Shown: positions 1-11,800 of the stretch, in pieces
Position numbering within the stretch: the stretch's first letter is position 1
Layout of the letters: each line of letters opens with the position of its first letter
DNA from: Parachlorella kessleri
Lineage: Eukaryota; Chlorophyta; Trebouxiophyceae; Chlorellales; Chlorellaceae
DNA: 32,709 bases
Assembly: GCA_001598975.1 (NCBI GenBank)
Contig: BBXU01000853.1
Location: 1 to 32,709, forward strand
Direction of reading: 5' to 3'
Made by a program: the position numbers and the translations under genes
The notes under the pieces: generated by a model
What the model saw: only the letters and a program-made list of their open reading frames with translations
Databases searched by the model: none
Told to the model about the DNA's origin: nothing

Positions 1-26
1 GTGCCCTTCTAATTCTAGCCCCTCAC

Positions 27-2871
27 CTGCCGGGCCTGTTTAGTGGCCTCCCGCTGCTGCTCCATGGCGGCATCAGCCTCAGCCACCTGCTAGCACACAT
101 AAACGGCAGGGGGACCACAGCTCACCAGTACAGCTTCCATTCACCCGCTCAGGTCTTAGCAACCAGCAGCCTGAATCCCGACAAGGACTAGTGTGCAGCA
201 GGAGGAGTGCAGCTATACAGGACCCTGTGCCAGGCCTCCAGCCCTCAGAATCTCGCTCCAGGATCTCATGCAGACCATCAAGTCATTTTAGGTATGCCCA
301 CAAGGACCTCACCCTAAACCCTAGCATAATCAGCGTGATAGGAAGCGGAGACCACCCCAAGCAGAGTGTTGAACCAAAGAATGCAGGGGCCCACCCATGA
401 AAGTCACTGCATTGGTTTCTCAGCGGAAGCATGCACAGCGCACCTGGTCCAGAAGCTGCTGCACCTCCCGCCGCAGAGATTGGGCGGTCTGTGAGGCCTC
501 ACCAAGCTCGGCCCTGAGCTGTTCCACCTCACTGCCGCGTTGGGTGAGACCCTGACGAAGGCTCTCCAGCTCACCCTGCTTCACAGGAAGACAACGCAGA
601 AAACATGTGCCGTAAAGACCTGGCCAAGCTGCACTGGTCAGTGAAGCTCTGCCACAGCGCCGCGTTGCATGGAGATCAAAAGTTGGCCCCTGGGATTGGG
701 CAGGCCTTTCAAGAACATACAAGCCCTCCTGCAGCCCCACTTGGTTGGGAGGGGGCCAAGCATTGGACACATCCCTCTTGTAGAACTAGGTGGGTCGTGC
801 TATTGGCAAGCTGAGCTGAGTTCTGCTGGAAAGGAGACTGTCAGGGCCATACAGCCGGCCCGCGAGAGATCCACTTACACACCCACCTCCAGCTCAGCGA
901 TCCGCTGGCGTCCCCGCTGCAGCTCCTGCTGCGCTGCGGCATAGCGTGCGTCGGCCTCCCGCCGCTCCTGCTGCGCCTGTGCCAGCCAGGCAGCGGCCTC
1001 CTGCTCCTGGGCACGCTTCATCTGCTGCAGCGCCTCACGCATGGTCAACGCCTGCTGGGAGGGAGGGTGGACACTGTTCTGAAGTACATATATCATTTCA
1101 CAAACCGCGACACTGCATGCTCTCTCTCTTAGGTCATTTTGCACCTGCTGCAGGGCCGTCTCGCATGGCCAGTGCCTGTGAATAGGCGTGTGTGTGCTTC
1201 GGCCTGAACCTTGCACTCTCTGCAAAGCCTCACGCATGGCAAGTCCTCGAGGAGGGAAGCAACACAGCTAGCATATCCGCTCCGCACCCCGGCGCTTTGA
1301 ATGTTTGTCTCATGCAAAATGGACAGGCTCACTATCTCAGTGAGCATGAAAGCCCCAGTCTGGGCTTGGCACGAGTAGCTGTCCGACCAGGGGGCAGTAC
1401 CTCCCCCTGTCAAGGGCCAAGCATGTAAAGGCAGCGCTCTCAGCCACATGCCTACCCTGCTGCCCAGCAGAAACATGGATGCCAACAAGCAGCCCTGCGT
1501 GTCCCAGTACCTCACCTGCTGCTCTGCAGCGCGCACAGCGCCCTCAGCCTCCGTGGCAGCCGCAGCTGCCTCCTGCTCCCTGGCCTCCCGCTGCCTTGCT
1601 GCCGCAGCCAGCAGCGCAGCCACCCGCTCGCTTGGAGAGGCGGCTGCGGAGGCAAAGGCTGCCGCCTCGCTGTTCGCGGCAGCAGCCCGCTGCCGTGCGG
1701 CTGCCGCCGCTGCCGCTGCTTCTGCTGCCGCTGCCTCCCACTGCTCGGCGTCTCTGCTGCCCAGCCGCTGCGCCTCTCCTGGTTGCTGTTGGGGGAGCTG
1801 CTGAGGCTGCCCAAACTCAAGCTCCGCTTGACCAGCCGTGGTGACGCCGAGAGGGCCATAATCTCTGTCATACGCATCGTCGCCAGCAGCCATCTGGGCG
1901 ATCTCAGGGGCCAGGCCACCCATAACCTCTGCCCTGTCCCTGGCCAGCGTCCGAGCCATTCGGCGCTTGGCCTCACCCACTGAGGAAGCGCCGGCAGCCT
2001 CAGCCCTGTCCATAGACAGGGCATCTCCCAGCCGTTGTTTGCCTGCAGCTGCTGTTGAGGCCTCGCTGCTCATCAGCAGGTCAAGGCCTTCCCAGGAGAG
2101 GGGTGCTGTGGCCCCGAGATGCCTTGGAGGATCTCCGAAATCCTCGCGGTCCCTGGCCAACGCCGCTGCCATGCGAGTCTTGGCGGTGGGCGCCGAGGGC
2201 TGGGGAGCATCCTGCTGCTCCTGAGGACCTTGCATCTCTGCCCCCGGTGCTGCCCCCCCGCCCTGCTGGTTGGCCAAGGAGTTGCGAGACAGCTGCACGT
2301 CCTCATACTCATTGCCCCTGGCTGCTGCTGCTGCAGGAGCTGCAATGGTGTCTTGGCCAGCATCAGAGCCCAGCCCAGGCCTAGGCGGCGCTGCTCCACC
2401 AGCCTTATTGGCAGCCAGCACTGCTGGCGAGCGCCGTCGGGACCTAGCAGCACCAGTCCGACCACCCTCTGCCCTGTCTTGCCTCAGCATGGCAGCCATA
2501 CGGCCCTTAGCCTCCGCAGCGCCAGAATATTCTGCTTCTTCCTCCTCCTGAGCCGTCGCTGCCGCTGGTGTTGCTGTGGATGACCATGCTGTTGCTTCCT
2601 CAAGCCCATCGCCGGCGGCAGTGCCAGCCACGCGCCGCCGGGCAGCAGCGGCGTTGGCAGCCACTACCCGCTCCTTCAGGCTCCTCTGCTTGCGCTCAGT
2701 GCCTGCCAGCTGCCCCTGCTCTTCCTCCTGCCGCTGCCGCACACTGCCAGCCTCCTTAGCATCAGCCTCCTCGGGCACACCGCCGGCAACGTCATCAGCC
2801 GCCTCATACCCATTGACTGGCAAAGAGCCTGCCCCTGCCAGTCCCTCTACGGTGGACTCCTGCTCCTCAGA

Positions 2872-2902
<31 letters not shown>

Positions 2903-5900
2903 TCCTGGGACGTGCGGCCCGGGCGTGAAGAAGCAAAGAGCCCCCCGGTGGGCTCCTGCCTGGGAGCTGCATCGGCTGCTGGCTCCCTTTTCAGTGCAGC
3001 AAAGACACCCCACTTGGGACGAGCGGGCCCCGGGCCAGGGCTGGCTTCTGTCCGGGCGGGTGCCACTGATGCTGCCTTGGCCGCTGCCGCAGCAGCTGCT
3101 GCAGCAACGGCGGCAGCCGCGCTGGTTGCGGTGGCAGCAACCTGCGCTATGGCTGGGGCGCCCTCCTCTTGTTGCTGGCCTGGTCTGGGGCCAAAGAAGC
3201 CTCCTAGGGGCCCGCTGCGCTTTGCCTGCTGTGCCTGCTGTGACCGGGCAAAGAGGCCTCCTGTGGGGGGTGCCCCATCTTGTCGGGGCTCCTTGGCCTC
3301 GCCAGCCTGCACGGCAGCAACCGAGATTCCTGGGTGCGCTTCTGTGGGCAGAAGAATCTCAATGCACTCGCGGGCAGCTAGGATGTACATAAAGGGACTT
3401 AATCCATGGCTCAATGGAGCCAAAGCCAACAACAAGTCAGCTAGACCGAGCGCTCACCAGCACACCTCTATTCACGCTTCAGCGATGTAGCAGCACACCC
3501 ACCGCTCCCTATCGCTGCCACATAGCACACTAGCGTCTAGCACGGCTCACCCCTGAAGCTGGCTGCTGTGAGTCCGGCTTCTTGCTGCCAAATAGGCCGC
3601 CCAAAACCGTGCCTGCAACCATGCCAGGACATCGTGGCCACAAAAAAACACAAAAGAATACTGAGGTCACTGCACCTGATCGTGTTGCCGGGCCCTTCAG
3701 CCCCCCAAAAGAACCGTGCAACCATGCCAAAAAAAGGTGGTGCACTTCGGCACATGGAGCGATGACAACTTTGCAAAGATGCGCTTCCTACCCCTGTGCT
3801 GAGGTAGTATTGCGCAATGGGGTTGCAAAGGCAGCTGGGCAGTGCATGAAGGAGTGACTGTCGCATGCCTACTGCCACACACCTGTTTGCTGCCTATTAG
3901 AAGGCCGTGCTGGCTCAGCCTGCGCCTTAAAGGCGGCCAAGGCACGGTCTCTGCACAAGGGTGGGTGGCATAACACGGGCTCTGAGGTTAGCACGATGCA
4001 TTGAGGTAGCAGTACTCTGCTTTCAGCCTCCGGGGTTAGTCAAATTTGCCCGATCGTGGCACGGTCCTAGGGGGAGGCGTGGCCTTGCTCCAGCCACCCA
4101 CCTCACGTAGAAGCGCCTTTCTAGACCTTCCACCACCTACTACCAACTACGCGACCAACAGAAACAGGGGACACCCAGCAACCAGGGCTGTACTGCCACA
4201 TATCGCCAGCCAGAGCTAAGATATTGGTGGCGAGGAACGGCTGAGATCCACCACCCCCACCTGATTCCGCGAATCTCCTTGGCCGTCAGCAGCCGATCCT
4301 CCTGCTGCGCACGCTTTGCTGCCTCCAGCACTGCTTTGGCCGCCTCCGCCTGTACGGCCTTGGCCTCCGCTTCCTTGGCCAGGCGGTTCAGCTGCAAACC
4401 AAAAGTAGCAAGCTAACAGTCATGCTCAACCGCGAGAACAGAAGGAGAGTGCGAGCACACATCAATGCTGGAGTTGAAAATATGCGTCCTGATTGCAGCT
4501 GCGACTTGTCAGCCATCCGCCTGAGCGCCGTGGCCTCGAATGCCGTTCCAGAAGAGTGCAATAAGTTGCAGAGAGAGGCAGGCATTGTCTCCATGTTTTG
4601 ATATAACTGTGATTTGGGATATATTTGACTCAGGGTTGTTTGCACAAGCTTAGCAGCTACCCCCCTGCTGCCGACCAGTGGTCACCGCATGCTATCACGA
4701 ACAGCACCCACTCCCTGGACACACCACTACTCAACAGCCCATGCGCTACAGCACCTCACCTGCTTGCTGCTGCAGCACACTGTCTGCATACACCACACCG
4801 AGGACAGACAAAGCCGCGGCGCCCACGCCCCAGCCGCTAAATCGGACAGCTCTCAGGTTGACAACCACTCCTTCCGACCATATGTAAGGAATCCCCATGA
4901 CCGTTCGAGCAACCTCCCTTCCCCCCTGTCAGCAACAATGCTTACCTTGACCTCTGCTTGCTCTGCCTCCTTCAGCAGCCCTCCCACCTCCTGCCGCACG
5001 GTTGCCTCCCGCCTCTTCAGCTCCGCCGCCTCAAACCCGGCCGTCTTCATCAGGCGCTTGACCTCTTGGAGCCGCGCCTCCGCGGCCTCCAGCTGCAGAA
5101 CACACAAGCACGGCAGCCAGCCCGGCTTCACTCGTGCGCTAACTGATGCCGACTGTAAGAAAGCCTGCCCTGGCGGCGACAAGGCATGGCAGAGGAACCC
5201 TTCTTGCCCTGGGTGACGAAAGAAGAACAAACCCCACCTGCCAGCTCAGCTAACATTTCCCAAACCCCGTCCTCGACAGGCCACTCTTGCATCACCAGCG
5301 GCCAGGCAGCACACGCCACCAAACGCGCACCCGCTCACGGGCAGCAGCCAGGTCAGCCAGGAGCTCGAGCTCCCTCTCGCGCAGCGCTTCCCGCTCCTGT
5401 GGGGTGGCCTCCTGGGGAAGCGCAGACATAAGGTCGACCAGCGGCAGCGCAGGGGCGCCTAGCTCGGCGATCACCTCCAGCACCTGCAGAGGGTGGCGGG
5501 GAGGGGCCAGGTAAGCTGTGGAGGTTGCTGCTGCTTTGCTTCCCGCCACAATGGTGGCAGCTGTGGACGCTCCAGGCGTCGCAAATACGGCTCAGCACGG
5601 CCAGCTGGGTTGCCTGAGGGTGACAGGGGCGCCAGGGGCATACCGTAGCACGCCCAGCCAAGAGCGACTGGCAAAGGGACGTATTCAGCTAAGCACCAAC
5701 ATCTGCGCCCTACTCAATATGGGTAATGCTTGCTGAGGACCGGTCGCTGGCAGACAGCTTCCCCCCACCTTGTTCTGTGAGGCCTCGGGTGCATCCAGGC
5801 AGGCTGCCACCAGCTCGGCAACCTGCAGCCGCGAGACCTGCCCACCCGTGAGGGTGCCCCGGGGCGCCAGCACCAAGCCGTGAGTCAGCTTGTAGTCGTC

Positions 5901-8152
5901 CCTGGCCCCATCCAGGCTGCCTGGCAAGGCATGGAAGAGATTGTACGGAGGTCGATGAGGGGAACAGAGTCTCTGCCCTATAGCCCCTCGCTCCGACCAC
6001 AGCAGTAGATTGAGCCAAGACAGGTACAGTGGATTGGATACCGGCGGCTCAAGCCTGATCTGTACCAGCTGTGTGGCACTCTCAGGAAGCATGGCATGGG
6101 TGCAGCAGCCCTACTGCGCTTCCCTTCACAAACCTTCACAAGCATCACTCTCCTTCTCCCAACCCCCGCCTGACCTGGCCGAATGACCACATACGGCAGC
6201 CCCGAGCGTTCCAGCGCGTCTTCTGCGCGGCGCTTCCAGGCGACTTCCGAGCTGAGTAGGCCTGTACAGCAGGTCGGTAGCAGTAGATGCATCCTTCATG
6301 AAGTAACGAGAGAGGGAGGAGAAAAAGGGGAGCGCCAGTCTGGAGACACCTCTTTCACGACCTGGGGAGCCACCAACTCACAGCACTGATGCGCACGGCT
6401 AAACCAACTTCCCTGAACTGGCAGGGGTGCAAGCAGGGATGACTGGAGCCGCTGAGCTTGCCGGCACACACAACCCTCTGCCAGGAGAGTGGAGAGGAGA
6501 CACCTGATGGGTTCGACAACATGATTCAACAACAACAGGACAGCGCGGCACTGCCGAGGGCTCCTTGCATACCTGCTGCGAAGCCAAGCGGGCCACCCCC
6601 AGCTAGGGAGGTCACCAGTACAAACTGGCGCACAGAAGGTACCCTGGCAGCCGCCTCGATCAGGGAGGTAGCAAGCTCCCCATCAACCCTGCTGGCAGCC
6701 AAGGCTGGAGTGTCCCCAGGGTCCGAAGCACCCACCGCACACACAACCTGCAATGCAGAACGCATGTGGGGGTCGGACAAGAGCCATGCGCGCCTTTACA
6801 GGCCATGGTGCATTGCAACATAACGGGCGCGTCTGTCAACCATTCTGACTTTGCTAGGCTTGCTCGCTGGAACAGAACTGCCTGCTTAACACGATGCAGC
6901 CCCTCATTCTTCTCTTAGCTAGTGGCAGGGACCAGCTCAGGTCTCAGCGTCAGAGGTGTATACAACGTAGCCTTACCCGCTCCGCGTCGCTCAGAGCTTC
7001 AAGAGTGGTGTCCGGAAGGGTAGGATCACAGACCACGGCTTCAAGCCTGGAGAGCTGCTCACTTGACAGCACCTCGAACCTTGCTGCGTTCCGCACAAAG
7101 CTCTGCACACCCAGGGAGAGAAAGGGCAGGAACTGTGCTAGGCAAGAGCTTGATTTTTACTATATAGTCTAATCTCAACTCAGCCCGTCTCCTTGGCCTA
7201 TTGGCTCACTGTGGCTGGCTTTACTGCATCCCCTGACTTCAGATCAAATGTGAGCTGCTGAGCCGACCATCCAAATCTAGCGCACTTTACATGCAAAACC
7301 CTGGCATCAGGTGGACCTGACATCAGCTGAGCAGCCCTGGCTATCGGTCGGTACATGTGGCCGGCTATTGCTTCTCTGAACTAGGCTAATACCCTACCTG
7401 GAAAGTGCCCATGCTCCGCACGCCTGCCCTCACGCGGTAGCCTTTGAGGAGAAGCTCTCTCACAATTCTCACTCCCAGCCTGCCAGTGGACCCAGTGACG
7501 AATACTGTGGGGGGCTCCACGTCGTCCAGGTCAGCGCTGCTGCCCTGCCTGCTGTGCTTGCTGAGAGGCTCGGAATCCCCACTGCTGCTGCTGCTGCTGC
7601 TGCTTTCCCCTGGCCCATGTGGCGGCTTTGAGGCCTGGCTCCCACTGCCAGCGGCCGGCGTCGGCCTCTTGGAGAGGAGGCCTGCAACCGCAGGTGCATG
7701 TACCATACCACTGGCACCACAAGCGAGACCTGCTGAACGAGCGCAAACCGTCCACATAGAGTGGGCGAGGGCGCCTTCACAATCGATGTGGGAAGCAGCG
7801 TGCTGAGGGTTCAAGAGATCCACCCCTGGGGTTCCAGAACAGCACGTTCAGAGGAGGGTGGCAACTCTTACCAAAGAGGCCCTGCCTTGGAACCTCCTCG
7901 CTCTCCACCGTAATCGCATCATTCTTGTCCCAAGGCTCGACCTTTCTTCGCCAACCTGGTAGCGCCCTGCGAAGGCCCAGCCAGCCCATCGCTTACAACA
8001 CCAAATCAAGAGCCCAAGGTTCAAGGCAAGTTGTGGTTCACTCACCTGCACCTGAGCCTTCTCGATATAGTGGGACACGACAGCCGAACTGTTCGGCCCA
8101 ACAATGACCCCCTTGGCAAGTACCCCAGCTGATACAAACTCGACCGCCGCAT
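27..8152 (-). CDS. TIC62: TIC62-like NAD(P)-binding chloroplast protein with a long coiled-coil tail (3' end outside window)
   Basis: Exons in coding order: 8152-8046, 7966-7872, 7681-7398, 7102-6977, 6747-6573, 6261-6175, 5920-5769, 5483-5331, 5092-4946, 4391-4261, 3950-3883, 3612-3551, 3306-1516, 1051-887, 575-444, 86-27. All are GT-AG and phase-consistent, giving 1245 codons. The first ~35 residues are rich in Arg, Ser and Leu without acids, like a transit peptide. Residues ~125-345 form an atypical-SDR domain: the glycine motif VTGSTGRLG, a strand ending LVTSLAG, the LPYVVIRPG segment, and DDYKLTHGL...GGQVSRLQVAEL, which closely matches the TIC62 NAD(P) domain. TIC62 is a redox-linked component at the chloroplast inner envelope and thylakoid. 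Residues ~346-485 and ~1090-1245 are Glu/Ala/Gln-rich coiled coil. Residues 530-1126 are one large exon with poly-Ala, poly-Gln, GGLF motifs and R-M-A...DRAE repeats. I saw no plant-type Pro/Ser FNR-binding repeat. A TIC62 paralogue or another atypical SDR remains possible. The stop codon lies beyond the left edge. Confidence 0.78.
1012..1252 (-). repeat. three degenerate copies of an exon-start sequence in the TIC62-like gene
   Basis: Segments at about 1012-1059, 1136-1183 and 1211-1252 share a core of the form TTGCCATGCGTGAGGCTTTGC. The first is the start of exon 14; the other two lie in the preceding intron. Confidence 0.75.
2872..2900 (-). repeat. CAG-type triplet run coding poly-Gln
   Basis: A CTG run on the plus strand reads as nine consecutive Gln codons in the large exon of the TIC62-like gene. 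Confidence 0.95.
7582..7604 (-). repeat. AGC triplet run coding poly-Ser
   Basis: A CTG run on the plus strand reads as consecutive Ser codons in exon 3 of the TIC62-like gene, just before the NAD(P) domain. Confidence 0.95.
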
Positions 8153-8818
8153 AGCGTTGCAGCCGAAGATCAGGACAAAAGTCAAGACGTTGTGGCAGCT
8201 GTTGGATCCCGGGATGGGAACAAACGGTTTCTGCTCAGCATAAAGAATTGATCACAGCATGCTTGCCATGGGACCAAACACCCAATTGACAGCCACGCAG
8301 AATTGCAAGCCTCATATTATGGTGCTGTCGGTAGGGCATGAAGAGCCTTGAATCGCTTCTTTTGCAGCCTCGGACAGACCTTGTCAACAAGGGTTGAGGA
8401 CGCCTGCTGCCTTGCATCACGCGTCCAGTCATAACTGGACGTGCTAAAGACTCCCCATCTTTAGCCAGCAGTCCCTTCCCCACGAGCATTGCAAAGGGAT
8501 ACATGGTAAGCTGAGAAGAAAAGGGGCACAACAAGCAGCTCTACTAATGATAGGCCTTGCCTCTGCAATCCAAGCAGATACAGTCCCTCGAGGTTGCAGT
8601 TGTCATGAAAGAAGGCTTTGATGGGACACATAGCAGCACCCAGCCAATCTCATAATTGCCACTACAGCGTTTGCAATCCTTTTGTATACATAAGGAACAC
8701 TACCCTAGTTGACAGTCCTGCAGTCATTGACAACCTGGGTTCTAGAGAAGCTCAGCACACCATGGCGCTGTCTGGCCTACGACAGCAACCCAATGACACC
8801 ATCACCACTTGTACTGCA
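8153..8818. promoter_or_regulatory. promoter region of the TIC62-like gene and 3' flank of the tocopherol-cyclase-like gene
   Basis: This 666-bp stretch separates two genes on the minus strand. It holds the 3' end of the upstream gene and the promoter and leader of the TIC62-like gene. No TGTAA (TTACA on plus), TATA box or conserved frame was identified. Confidence 0.4.
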
Positions 8819-11800
8819 TTACTGATCCTCATCAGCTACTACTCCATTCCCGCCTGTCATACTCTGCAGCAGCCCTGCAATCCATCTGCTACTGCTAGGC
8901 TGCCCCATGTCACCGCCTTGCGTCACGTCATGCTGCTGCCCATGCTGTGCCTGCTGCCCACACCGCCTGTCCCCTCCATACTCCAGCGCGACATTGTGGA
9001 GGGTGAAGGCCTCTACGATGCGCTTCTGCAGCCACTCCTTCTCGCCAGAGGGGTTGAACTCCCACTCAAAGAGGCGAACTGTGGCTGTGGCAGTGAAGGA
9101 CTCCACTGCACATGTAGCAAGTGGGGCAGGAAAGGTATGCTGATATGATGTGGGTCTTCCTGGGTTTGGCTGTGGGTACGGGATTACCCTCAACTGCCTG
9201 TTCGACCTGTCCAGCATCCAACGAGCGTAACTCCATCCGAAGAAAATAACCATGCATAACCAGGTTAACACCTGTAAATGGCCCTAGTAGCCAGTCGAGA
9301 AGCCAACCGTTGACCTTGTCCCATCGTGAGGTGGGTCCCATCATGCCGTCGTTAAGACCCTTCTGTGTGAATCCTTACCGTCAGCATGGCCCATACTTGA
9401 GCTCCAGCGCCTTGCACCGGCAAGGATAACTTCTTGACGATGCACACCCATGGTTCTTCTCACCTGAGAAGGGCATAAAGCCAAGCTTGGTGGGGCAGTC
9501 CACGGGCTCAAAGCTGTCCGTGGCGGCGCTAATCTCTATGCGAACTTCTCGCCGCGAAAGGGGCTGCAACACCAGGAGCGCACAAGCTGCTGCTTACTAT
9601 TTATCGTGAGGAGTCACGACCAAGGACGACTGGCGCCTTTATTTGTGTGTGTGTGTGACCCTTTATCGTGAGGAGTCACGACCAAGGACGACTCACTGGT
9701 GGTCGCCCCAACAGCAAACAGACTGCTCAGTGAGGACCCCAAAGGCTGCCTAGCTTCAGCACATGGAGTGGAGAAACAGTGAACACCTAAGGGCACACCG
9801 AAATGCACACCTGCAGTGCAGTTATGTTGAAGGTGGAGTTGGGGAGCAGCTTGGTGGAGCAGGGGTCCGACTGGGCCGTGAAAATAGAGTCGTACAGGTG
9901 GAAGTCCCAGCTGCAGCCAGGCAAGCAATAGATCTTAACAACGAGGTAAGAGCAGCTGGTAATGTGGACACTGGCTGCGCCCCCCATACGCCTTGCCATC
10001 AAAGATTTATTGGGAGCAGCGTCACCCTCTGCTTAGTGCCATTGCATTGCACAGCGAACCTCCGACCCTTAGAGGCTTTGCTCGGAACGTCAAAAGCTAT
10101 GGAAGCCACTGGCTGCCCTGCCCAAGCGTTGCAGCATTCGAGTCCATCAGGGTGGCTAGGCTTACCTGTGGTTCACAGTCCTCACACCCAGCAGCCACGC
10201 ATCGGGTAGCCAACCACCAGGGACTAGAGGGGATGGGATTTGGCCTCCAGCCACAGTGAAAGCAGCCTGCCGAAAGGGGTGGGGCCGCCAGAGAAAGGGT
10301 TGATGCCAGGTAGCGGGACCCTTCCTGGCCCAAAGTAGACTCGACAGCCAGGCAGACTACCCTAGCCTTGTGCACCAGCCTCCTACCGCACCCACCGCTG
10401 AGTCTGGGCCATGCAGGAGGCCCAACAGATTGACGGCTGGGAAACATAGCAAGTCAGTCCCGGCGGCAACAACAGCATGCAAACCCGGCCAATATGGTCT
10501 ATGTCAGCCACACACACCCGCTGGGCCTTCGAGCACCACCTTGCCTTGCCTTTGCCACATACCAGGCACATCCCACCACCTGCATAACGGCACATTGCAC
10601 ATCATACGCTGGGGCCCTGGGCACGCTGGTGCCAAAGCTACCTGCAGAGCTGGGGAGCTGGAGTTGCTGCTGCTGCTAGTGGCGTTGAGGCCCTGAGCCC
10701 ACAGCCAGCCGTCAGGGAAGCCAAGGCCCCAGTTCTTCTCCATGTGAGCCAAGCCCAGGCCGGTGATGGGTGCCTTCCCATCCTGCACAGTAGAGGCGAC
10801 CAGGCAGGGAGTCACACCCAGTGCAGCAGCTGCACCTTCGTAGGGCTGGTGCGCCCTCCATGCACGTCGCACAGCAGAGCCAGCCCAAGCCAACTGACAC
10901 TTCGTGGGCAAGTGCAGGCTGTGCGATGGGGCGCCTGCCCCCCACTCTTGCAGAGGTGCTAAAACACTGCCGCGCTGCACCGTCACGGGTGGCATCTGCC
11001 TTTTTGAGCCATGCTCCTTGCATGAAGGCTGTTTGAAGCTCTGTGGTGATCTCACCTCTGCTATTGTGTACCGCACAGGTGTCCCGACGCTATAGACAAA
11101 CCAGTGCAGCCCTGTCAGCCAGGTCGGTACTCCCGCCGCCAACCCTGCGTGCAGGCCCAAGACAAGATTGCCAACGCACAAGACATACAGCCACCGCATC
11201 CTTCTGAATTTCGACGGCACACAACTAACAGGCCCAGCAGTTCATAAATGCCGTGTAAGCTCTGCAGCTGGTACCAGACGAACAACAACAGTATACCCTG
11301 TCTTCAGTGTCCCAGCAAGGACGAGCCCTCTCACCTTCCGGCCCTCGCCCTGCTGGGCCCCAATTCTTGGGAGGCCCAATGCACTCTATCTGCACACGCA
11401 TGCTGCCCAGCACAGCCGCTATGCTGCAGTTGTCCCCCTCGATCCGCCAGTCGAGCTGCCCTGCTGGGTCCCTTATCGTGAAGTTAGGAGGCGTCTGGAC
11501 TTCAGGGTCAGCTAACACTGCACCACCGCCGCCACGAGTGCTGACATTTAGCTGCAGGTTCTGCAGACTCTGAATCACAGGCTGCCGGGCATTTTGTGGC
11601 TGGTAGAAGGCTGTGACTAGGCTGTTGTTCCAGGCTGCGTGGCCCCTGGGGATGTAGCCAGCGATGACACCAAGCGAGGATGGGGCATTACTGGAGCTAT
11701 GCTGAAGGTCTGTCGTCACTCTCACGTACCTGCGGACACGCTGTACCACCCTTCAGTCTTCAGCAGGGAAAAGTCCCAACAAGGCAGCCAAAGAAACACG

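Noticed and set aside
1479..2583. Several other plus-strand and alternative-frame open stretches in the same exon
   Set aside because: GC-rich, low-complexity coding sequence leaves other frames open. None has a motif or splice support.
62..3310. FG-nucleoporin identity suggested by GLFG motifs
   Set aside because: The motifs are few and mostly GGLFA/GGFFG, and the protein has an SDR domain and a transit-peptide-like start. A nuclear pore role is not supported.
2576..3490. Long plus-strand open frame (304 codons) opposite the TIC62-like gene
   Set aside because: It is the mirror of the alanine/glutamine-rich minus-strand exon. It consists of Ala/Ser/Cys runs and crosses that exon's splice boundary.
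11730..11750. 21-nt exon between the first two tocopherol-cyclase-like exons
   Set aside because: It would leave a 20-nt intron. A single longer intron with acceptor GTCCGCAG gives FEGWYVRV, the family motif, directly.
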